The notes under the pieces were generated by a model. It was not told where the DNA came from. It did no database searches and saw only the letters and a list, made by a program, of their open reading frames with translations. The position numbers and the translations under genes were made by a program. Source: Siderastrea radians (Eukaryota; Cnidaria; Anthozoa; Scleractinia; Rhizangiidae). From it: 64,000 nucleotides of DNA. This document shows positions 56,770 through 64,000 of the stretch, in pieces (position 1 is the first letter of the stretch; the number at the start of each line of letters is the position of its first letter). Location: the NCBI GenBank assembly GCA_964017195.1, contig OZ024898.1, positions 16,856,475 through 16,920,474 of the forward strand. Direction: 5' to 3'.

Positions 56770-57165
56770 AAATGGCACTTAACAGTTGCCTTGCATTTCA
56801 TTCTCCGTTTTCGAATTCGTCCCACAAATTGAACATTCTTGTCTGCAGGACTTGGTATTTTCTTCGCTGGATTCATGTGAGCTTGCGTTCTGAAACTAGC
56901 TTCATTTGTAGGCGTGTCAGACATGCCTATGGGTGAAGTAGTTGGAGCAAGAGATAGAATGACACGTTTGACTGTCCTGCTGCTCGGCAGTTGAGTCCAA
57001 GATGCCAACCTTCAATGTCTTAGTTTGTGCGAATGGACTGCATATGCACGGAGCAGGATGAGGGAGGCCATGTCTTGCTTTCAATCCAGGTGGTTTTCAC
57101 GTAGTCAGTAAACTCTTCAAGCCTTTCTAGCGTTTCAAACATTGTAGCGATTTCATTTTTCGGTC
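56770..57165 (-). pseudogene. MULE-like transposase C-terminal fragment
   Basis: The minus strand reads LERLEEFTDYVKTTWIESKT, WPPSSCSVHMQSIRTN, then after a stop DIEGWHLGLNCRAAGQSNVS, FYLLLQLLH, LQMKLVSERKLT and YQVLQTRMFNLWDEFENGE. The 'L.DYV..TWI....WPP..W.V......RTNND-EGWH--LNR-A' pattern is the C-terminal part of the MULE-type DDE transposases that I recall from cnidarians. The catalytic part is absent, and three in-frame stops show decay. Confidence 0.65.
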
Positions 57166-57169
57166 AAAA

Positions 57170-58875
57170 TGGCAACACCATAATCTTTTGTAAGAAGTGG
57201 TGGGTTCATGGATCGTTGTTGTAAGCACTCTGGAGACCCATCTCTTGAAGCTGGAAGAATAATAAAAATGTTCATTGAACTTGAGTTAAATAAAACGTAA
57301 ATCCCCTATCGCCTAGTGTAATCTCTAAGTAAATCTTTTTATTTTGCAATGAGAAATAGTATGTCTGTTTTGAGTAAATCTTTTTGTTATGCAGTGAGAA
57401 ATGGTATGTTTATATTCTCTAAAATGCTTTTCTAAGTAAATCTTTTTGTTATGCAGTGAGAAATGGTATGTTTATATGTTGTAAGTGAATATGCTTTTTC
57501 CTAACACTAACCTTTCGCCACAGCGCTTGGGTTTAATGAAATGCACACCCCTCGACGTCTTTTTGACCTTAATGTTTATATCTGCACATGCAGGCAGATG
57601 TAAACAAGTAAAGTTGTGTGATGTCTGGAGCAAAGTCCAAGCGAGGCGCTGGAGAAGAAGTTTAGAACAAATCGTTTTGAATGTCTTTTAATGACTTGAA
57701 AAAATAAAATCATAAATTCGCTCACAAGCAATTCTTGTCAAAGTGGATCTTGAGAATAATAAAACAAGTGAGTGCACATTTCAACACAAACCTCGCTCCT
57801 TAAAGCAAATAAAAAACGAGATGCAGAGAATCAGATGGTGATAAAATGGAAAAGTTTAGACCTAAACGAAAGAGCTGGTATAAAGGAGGTGGGTGACGAG
57901 AATGTCAAGCATGTCAGAGTGGTGGTATTATCTGGGGAAGAGGATGAGGGCAAGAAAGCTAGCATCGCCAGTGACAAGTGTGGTAATGACCATTTTTTAT
58001 AATTGTAGCCAATGGAATAGTCAACGAGGGATGGGGTGGTTGTTCCAGCCTCTACAGGGAGAGGAAGAGTGTAAACAGAAAGAGTGTAAAAAAGAGTCTC
58101 CTATCATATTCCTATTAGACCAACCAGTTAGGTATGTATCACTCTTCATTTAACAAAAAGGTGTCTGATTTTATTTAATTAGTTATTTAAATATAAATAA
58201 TAAGATAATGGGCAAACCCTGGACAACAATTTGAATTTTCTTCAAATGTTCGTCGATTTTTCGAAGCTGCTATTGTTTTGCTGTTTGCAAAAAATCATGC
58301 TTATCTGCAAAAAGTCGGGCAAAATTTCGAACGCCATTTCACCGACAGTATCGAATTTCTGTGACTAAATTCAAAGAGAGTTTCGAAATTTTGGAAGACT
58401 GCTTCGAAATATCAAAGAGTGCTTTGACCCAGAGGTCGTGACTGCTGTGTTACCCGTTACTGAGATGCAATCCGCTTGCATTCTTATGCAAATTTATTAC
58501 ACTCACCGTGGACAGTTACAGTTGTTATTCTGCCCTAAAGATGTTTTAAGCGGGAAAACAATCCGCTCTTGAAGGCCCAATTTGTAATAAAGATTACCAC
58601 CATGTACCCAGTATTTCTTGGCACTGTATTGCGAGCGAAATTGTATTTTTAGTAAAATTAGCCATTGATAAGTGCGTCAGTAGAGCTTTTGTTTTGCAAG
58701 CGTCACAGAAAATTTATAACGAGTCGTAACTTCGGTTTTAAAAGGCCTTTAAAGATGATTGAAACAGGAAAATATTCTGCATTTAAAGGTCCGATTTGTG
58801 AGAGAGATTACCATGATGCACCGAGTATTTCTCAGTACCTCACTGCAAACGAATTCAATTTTTTTACCCCATGGG
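57170..58875. other. No gene recognised
   Basis: Contains a ~60-bp direct repeat of AAGTAAATCTTTTT(G/A)TTATGCAGTGAGAAATG-like sequence in three copies at 57,330-57,475. No coding motif. Confidence 0.45.
57328..57475. repeat. Three ~60-bp imperfect tandem units
   Basis: The core AGTAAATCTTTTTGTTATGC followed by AGTGAGAAATGGTATG occurs three times (about 57,330, 57,373 and 57,435), the first more diverged. Confidence 0.75.
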
Positions 58876-58879
58876 CAGA

Positions 58880-60631
58880 ACCTGGGCCCAGGCCCATGGG
58901 CTACCCTGTAGGCCATCCCAAAAATTAAAGTCACATCGTCACAAAGTCACACCGAAAGCCACATTGCCACTTTACTCGTGAAGTGTGATGTGATAACTGC
59001 GAATTACAACCCCTCCTTACCACTCTTAATGCAACACACACGTACACACATGTACACTTGAAAGCGTATATAATTCAGTGCCTCATTAAAATCGTTACGT
59101 GAGGTGACTATGCAAGCTATGCAAATTTTATACCGAATTGTTGAAAATTACTGACATACAAAGAGTACCTTTAACACAACTAATAGAGTCTTTCTTTTAA
59201 AGTTTGAATTTCTTCATCTTCTTGCTTTGAATGTGAACTTTGCTTGGGTCGAAGTGAGGATTCCTGCCCTAATACAATTAGCGTACACATGGTAGTGCGT
59301 GCTTGTTCTTGAAAGTTTTCACGTATTTCCCTTGGCTCTCGATCCACATGAAATCATGCTCCTTGTGTTGGATGCAATACTTTCGATCAATTTCTCCCAC
59401 AGTGAAGTCTGACCCATCCCTGATGTTTCCTTTGCATCCCGCAGCACAATTTTTGATGTGGGTACTAACTTCAATTAGTTCAAACGAGGTACTGACTGTT
59501 GGTTATACAAAGAGCTTTGTAGGCTTGCTTTTTCGAATGGTAATTCGAGGAGGGTTAGACGAGACTTCAGCGGTGTGTTGTGGTGAAGCCTGGTCGCTTG
59601 CCACTACTTCTCCCAGGGTCTTTATTACAGTGCTCTGATTTAACTGGCTTGGAGTCATAACGTCTGGTGACTTGTTACAATGCCTTCTTGCGGGCTTTTT
59701 AGCACCTGCATTTTTGTTGACCACAATTGTTGTCAATGCAGTCAAGTTGTCTTTTTTTTTCCTGGTTTCGATATCAGTTTAAATAAGCTGCAATGCTTCC
59801 GTTATGGGCAGCTACTTTGACCGTTTGGGCACAAAGTTTTCTCGACTTGAAGACTAAGCATTGGCTGTCACATAGATATCCATTGTTTGAAACTGCTTTC
59901 ACTGTGTGAGGCGTTTGCAGATGCTGACTTTTTTACTAGAAAACATCATTTTCAACCCATCACAAATGCCTCTCTCTTGGCAAAGAGAACAAAAACTATA
60001 TGGGGAAACGCTGTCTCAGTTATTACAAAGTTATTTTGTACCCCAGGGTACTATCAACACACGTAAAGGACAATTTCTCACTTCTGACTCACAGTTGCGT
60101 GAAAAACGGAATTCACTTCCCATCCAAAATAGTCCATGTGTGAACGGCGCAAAATATTGCGTTTGTGTTCTCAATAACAAGCTTGCAAGATCGTGCCAAG
60201 GTTTCCAGCTTTGGTGATCTTCGGAAATTATCAGAACATCTTCAGGAAACTTCAGAAAACGTCGGAACATCATTGGTGGATGTTAGGAAGTTGTCAGAAA
60301 TTATTCAGAAATTCAGCTAATATCTATTTGAAATTCTCATGCATTTGACTTGTGAAAAGTTGGTATGTGTTCCTGTGCTTTTTGGTGGATTCCACAGGGA
60401 AAAATAGGGCCCGAATAAACACGTAGTTCGAATTCATTGCATTGTTTGGTTGTGAATTCTCGTTTTATTTTGGTTTTTTATGGTTCTGCTTGAAAGCATA
60501 ACAAATAAGTTAATCCACCACAGTCATCAACTTTTTAATATTTATAATTCATAAATTAATAAGAAATTAATTTTCAGTTTAGGCTACCCATGGGGTAGCC
60601 CATGGGCTGGCCCATGGGTCTGGGCCCAGGT
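58880..60631. mobile_element. Inverted-repeat element with ACCTGGGCCCAG ends, enclosing a SWIM pseudogene
   Basis: ACCTGGGCCCAG followed by GCCCATGGGC starts at 58,880; its reverse complement, with one change, ends at 60,631. CCCATGGG is further repeated near the right end and in both flanks. Ends of this kind are, as I recall, common in cnidarian MITE families (CCTGGGCCCAGTTG). No target duplication is clear, so the call is provisional. The interior carries a degraded SWIM-finger gene and no transposase. Confidence 0.55.
59290..59990 (-). pseudogene. SWIM-type zinc finger gene fragment
   Basis: The minus strand reads NNGYLCDSQCLVFKSRKLCA then QTVKVAAHNGSIAAY, giving the C-x3-C ... C-x2-(T/H)... 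arrangement of SWIM fingers, where the last ligand is normally CxH and here is C-A-Q-T. Then in another frame come a Lys/Ser/Thr-rich linker (NAGAKKPARRHCNKSPDV, PPRITIRKSKPTKLFV) and, after one stop, THIKNCAAGCKGNIRDGSDF with KYCIQHKEHDFMWI, a second Cys/His module. I recall this two-module order from cnidarian predicted proteins. At least two frame changes occur. SWIM fingers often follow MULE transposase domains, none of which is here. Confidence 0.55.
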
Positions 60632-60639
60632 TTTGTCCA

Positions 60640-61625
60640 CACCCATAAGTACAGCATGCAGGTCACTCAGGTGAGAAGGAATGTAAATATCTTTACTTTG
60701 AATAGAAGGCAACGTGATGTTTGCAAAAATATTTCCATTCATCACGCTGAAGTCGATATCACATTAATCTTCGCAGAAAACGAACAAAATCCGAAGACTC
60801 TGATCTAATTCTATCCTGAGACACAAATATACCGCACGTAAATTTAGCATGATTTGTATGGATGACATTCAGTAACACAATGAATAGTTCTCAAAGCCGT
60901 CAAGACAGCAAATTGCTTTCTCAGCTGTGTTGAAAGGCGATGGTGTTGCTGAAAATATATTTCTATGCTGTTTCTTCTAGTATTCCTGTTTTGCTAGGAA
61001 ATTAAGGTTGTTAAGATGCAAAGATCTTCGCGAGTTCATTCATGTGGCCATCAGACAATCAGCCATGACCTCCTGCACAAGTTTCCAAATGAAATTGTTT
61101 TGTCTTGCCTGTCAAAAAAGAGTTGCGCTGTTTGCCATATTCTAGCTTTTGGACTTTCTGTTTCTATCTCTTGAACGGAATGAAACACTGAATTGAGTCA
61201 GTTGAGCCTGTATCGCCATATCAAACATGTTGCAATGATTGCTTACAGTTGGAAAGTTGGCGGATATTTTATTTGATTTGATGTGAATTTTTTCCCATAT
61301 TTCACTGGTTTTGAAAATTCGAAGAAACAATTTTTTCAATTAGCCTTGCGAACGTTTGCTTGACTTGGCGAATTGTTGCTGAAATTTCCTTTAGTGTTCG
61401 CGCAAATGCGACAAAAAATTGATCGAAAGTTTGTCCATCTTTCGAAGAAAGCAAAGCGCGAAATTCGTTCTCATTCCTTTTGCACAATAGTGTACTGCTT
61501 TGATCAATGGCAAGTTGAGAGAAATGTTGCATGAATTGAAAATTGTGATACTTTGAAAATCACACATCAAGATATTTACACACTTAGCATCTTCTTTTCG
61601 CCATGCAAGAACCATGCAAGAACCC
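60640..61625. other. No gene recognised
   Basis: No motif was found. Confidence 0.4.
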
Positions 61626-61631
61626 ATCTAA

Positions 61632-61731
61632 AAGTCATTTCGATACAAGTTGTTTCGATACAAACCCAAGTCGTTTCGTTACAAACGTGAAGTCAATTCA
61701 ACACAGCCTAAGTCGTTTCGATACAACCTGT
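61632..61731. repeat. Short tandem repeat AAGTCGTTTCGATACAA
   Basis: Five imperfect units of AAGT(C/T)GTTTCGATACAA-like sequence of about 16-21 bp, some as GAAGTCAATTCAACACAG. Confidence 0.8.
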
Positions 61732-61929
61732 TCAGTAAGAAATTATACTGACTGGGTAGTGTAATTTGCAAGATATTCAGAACCTCTCTCTTTTACCTAC
61801 CACATATGCTCTGGTGTCGTATATATCGATACGTACTTTTGTTTTTGATGTGTTCTTTTTAATTCTGAGGTAATACTTGTACTACTAGCTGTGAACATTG
61901 TAAGAAACAATTAAAAAAATATAGTTTCA

Positions 61930-62016
61930 CTTTCAGTGCTTGTACTAGACTTTCAGTGCTTGTACTGTTCTCTCAGTGCTTGTACTGTTCTCTCAGTGCT
62001 TGTACTGTTCTCTCAA
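61930..62016. repeat. 20-bp tandem repeat, about four units
   Basis: TTTCAGTGCTTGTACTAGAC/TCTCAGTGCTTGTACTGTTC repeats four to five times with a 20-bp period, the last units being identical, which points to recent slippage. Confidence 0.9.
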
Positions 62017-62329
62017 GATACGGAGCTGTCTTGATTTGGCTCGTCAGTCACCTCCACTCTACCACACTTGCCAGTGGTGATGCCTTCTCGTTTAAAACTG
62101 ACATAATTACTTTATGTCAGTTCTTGTTGCAGTTGCCATTGATTTGGGTGTTGTTGTGTCTGTGGCCATGCTTGCTGCTCTGGATCTTGATGTTTTCTCT
62201 TTTCTCGCCACGTAACTCGTCTGTTTTGCTTGCTTTTTTGCAAATCCGAAAGCTTGCTTTGACCTTTTTGCCTCTCCACTAAAAGCACGCGCAATTCTTT
62301 GTGGAAATGGGCGCGTCTTGCATAGTCTT

Positions 62330-62990
62330 TCAGATCATTTGCTCCTTTTGTTTATTAGCACTTTGTGCTGTGAGTGATTCAAGTTCCAAAGAGCACAAAC
62401 TGATTTCTTTGGTTCTTTCTTCCATTGACTGCTTTTCCCTCCTTGTAGGCTTCTCTGGTTGAACATACTTCGATCTGCAGCCAGTTTTTTCCAGAAGATG
62501 AAGGTTTTCCATGCTTCTTTTTCGGCATTCTTTTTTCAGATTTCCTTTGTTAAGCATTTTGTTTTGCAACTTCATGGCTATTTCACAAGCAGTATTTGCT
62601 GCTTCCTGCCGAGGTGTTAACTTAGCACTTTCTCCCCTGAATGTACTGTAGATTTTAGACTGTTCCTTACTTAGTGGATTCTGACACCGTCTTTCTTGTA
62701 CATAAACGAGAATGGACTGGTGCTCAGCATCGGGTTACCACTACAGCATCGTTGTTCACAACAACAGGCATTGTGCCTTCAGGTTTTGCCAAGTTTGTCT
62801 TTGAACTGTTCAAGTTGTCACGAATATGTCTTAACTTCTGCTCAGATTTAAGAAGCAGGACCTGTTTAGAAATGATTGCCGTAAGGGAATCTTTGTTTAG
62901 AAGACAGAAGGCATCTCCCTCTATGTCTTTGTTTACAATAAAAGGACAGCACCGTCTTACACTCTGCAGCTGATTGCACGGCAAAATGAT
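62330..62990 (-). pseudogene. SAM-like domain gene fragment
   Basis: The minus strand first gives NKDIEGDAFCLLNKDSLTAI and KSEQKLRHIRDNL, which fits the 'E-IDG-ALLLLTE-SL--II-K-G-RLKF---L' pattern of a SAM domain. A frame change near 62,715 leads to NPLSKEQSKIYSTFRGESAK with LTPRQEAANTACEIAMKLQN and a Lys/Glu-rich tail ending at a stop at 62,330. The two parts could be separate exons or one frameshifted gene. The downstream part is not recognised. Confidence 0.4.
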
Positions 62991-63163
62991 CTGCGGTTTT
63001 AAGTACTACAGGGTACTACAATTTATATTAAAAGGTAAGTCGCCTCGCTAATGAGGTAGACATATAAGGTAGGCATATTAGAAAGTATACTTTTTGGCAA
63101 AAACCTCAATGGAGTCCATGCTTGCAGTCTCTGCCACATGCCAGACCAAAACCTGACAGGGTG

Positions 63164-64000
63164 TCAAATGCTCCGGGGTAGGCAAATACCCAACTCCTGG
63201 GCAGTGAAAAATTTCAATGCCCCACCTCTGGAATTAAAACGTGAGCAAATGCCCAAATAATGCCTGCAAGATGGACACTGCTGGAAATGACTGATGCGTA
63301 TCATACAAACATTCTGATCACCCCTTAACTTGTACTTAATTCTACCAGCTATGGACCAGCATTTCTCAACTTTCTGGCATTTCTTCAGGTCTTGAAGCCA
63401 ATTGTTGATTGATGGTGTCAAATCTTCTTTAATTCGGTAATCAGCGCCACAGAGAACTTTTTTTGGCGATCATAACTTTCTGCTTTATCTTGTGACTTGA
63501 GAACTTAACAATAACCTGTCTTGGTCTTTGTGATGCAGTTGTCACATCAGGGTGGGGTCGCCGACCAATACGGTGTAATATGTCTACATCATTACTCGCA
63601 TCAACTTGGGACTGCACTTGAAGAAAGCAATAACCTTTTCTTTTACATTCTCCCTATCTTCTATAATTCCTGACACCTTCACGCTATACTGTTCCATGTG
63701 AGTGGCATGTTTACAAATCGTAGGCTATTACTTTTTTCAAGCTTGACTCTAACAAATTATGGCTTTTGTTGAATTCTTTTTTAACCTCCTTGAGCCTGCA
63801 TTCTACTTCTTTCTTGATTTTTGTGACAGTATAGTCCTCTTACTTGGCCATTTCCTCTTCCGTTTGAATCTGTAACTTCAAATTGAAGTCAGAGAGCAAC
63901 TGGTTGACGTTTGCCATTATTGAGGGTTTAATTTTGTCGTCTTCCCAATGTCCGATCAGATTTGCGTTCTCTTATCACATCCTCCGTTTGAACTGTTTGT
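63164..64000 (-). pseudogene. L1-like LINE ORF1 (coiled coil plus RRM/CTD), broken
   Basis: The minus strand opens with a coiled-coil-like stretch (VNQLLSDFNLKLQIQTEEEM; KIKKEVECRLKEVKKEFNKS), then EQYSVKVSGIIEDRENVKEK, DVDILHRIGRRPHPDVTT, RPRQVIVKFSSHKIKQKV and, after a frame change, DLTPSINNWLQDLKKCQKVE with KCWSIAGRIKYKLRG. The order 'EQYSRR--LRI-GI', 'D--HRIGR', 'RP--VIVKF' and 'NEDLT' is that of L1-type ORF1 proteins, which bind RNA. At least three frameshifts or stops break it. The reverse transcriptase would lie outside or be lost. The element may extend beyond the window edge. Confidence 0.65.

Overview
This window looks like intergenic or repeat-rich DNA from an animal, most likely an anthozoan cnidarian such as a stony coral. 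That inference rests on many small, broken copies of protein families that I recall as highly multiplied in coral and anemone genomes. It also rests on spliced-looking exons, on THAP, TTF-finger, MULE, Penelope and Ngaro-type sequences, and on the absence of any bacterial gene organisation. No long intact host gene is visible. The best host-gene evidence is a two-exon pair at 43.0-43.9 kb on the minus strand with phase-compatible splice sites.

The most striking structure is a nearly complete tyrosine-recombinase (YR) retrotransposon at 32,238-40,860, read on the minus strand. Its order is repeat A1, an SGNH-hydrolase-like ORF, a 108-bp tandem array, a gag-like ORF, reverse transcriptase, RNase H, YR, hairpin-bearing repeats, then B1-A2-B2. 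This is the split-direct-repeat layout of the Ngaro/PAT group. A second, more decayed element of the same gene order lies at 23,160-28,486 and also carries an SGNH ORF and a different tandem array in the same places. Both are broken by frameshifts. The larger copy has also lost the second catalytic arginine of its YR.

Other mobile DNA can be defined by its ends. (1) 4,331-6,074 is a terminal-inverted-repeat element with a 9-bp target duplication and five internal 119-bp repeats, sitting inside a hAT/ZNF862-like pseudogene. (2) 29,541-31,838 is a TTAA-flanked element with a THAP-domain exon, Kolobok-like. (3) 53,210-53,823 is a 614-bp inverted-repeat element with a 6-bp duplication, sitting inside a degraded PIN-like gene. 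(4) 44,858-45,397 is a short inverted-repeat element. (5) 58,880-60,631 is an inverted-repeat element enclosing a SWIM-finger pseudogene. Penelope fragments, a LINE reverse transcriptase, a LINE ORF1, a MULE transposase tail and a gag-like ORF are also present.

Layout: 0-13 kb has P2RX7_C-like, hAT-like, gag-like and SET-like relics. 14-22 kb has the LINE, a Penelope fragment, DUF3504-like fragments, an AAA ATPase relic and an interspersed repeat. 22-41 kb is the two YR elements with a Penelope fragment and the THAP element between them. 41-49 kb has the second copy of the interspersed repeat, the host exon pair, a HIRAN-like exon and a PIN-like relic. 49-64 kb has low-complexity DNA, the large PIN-like pseudogene with its insertion, MULE and SWIM relics, tandem repeats and the LINE ORF1. 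Family names come from memory of motifs, not from searches.
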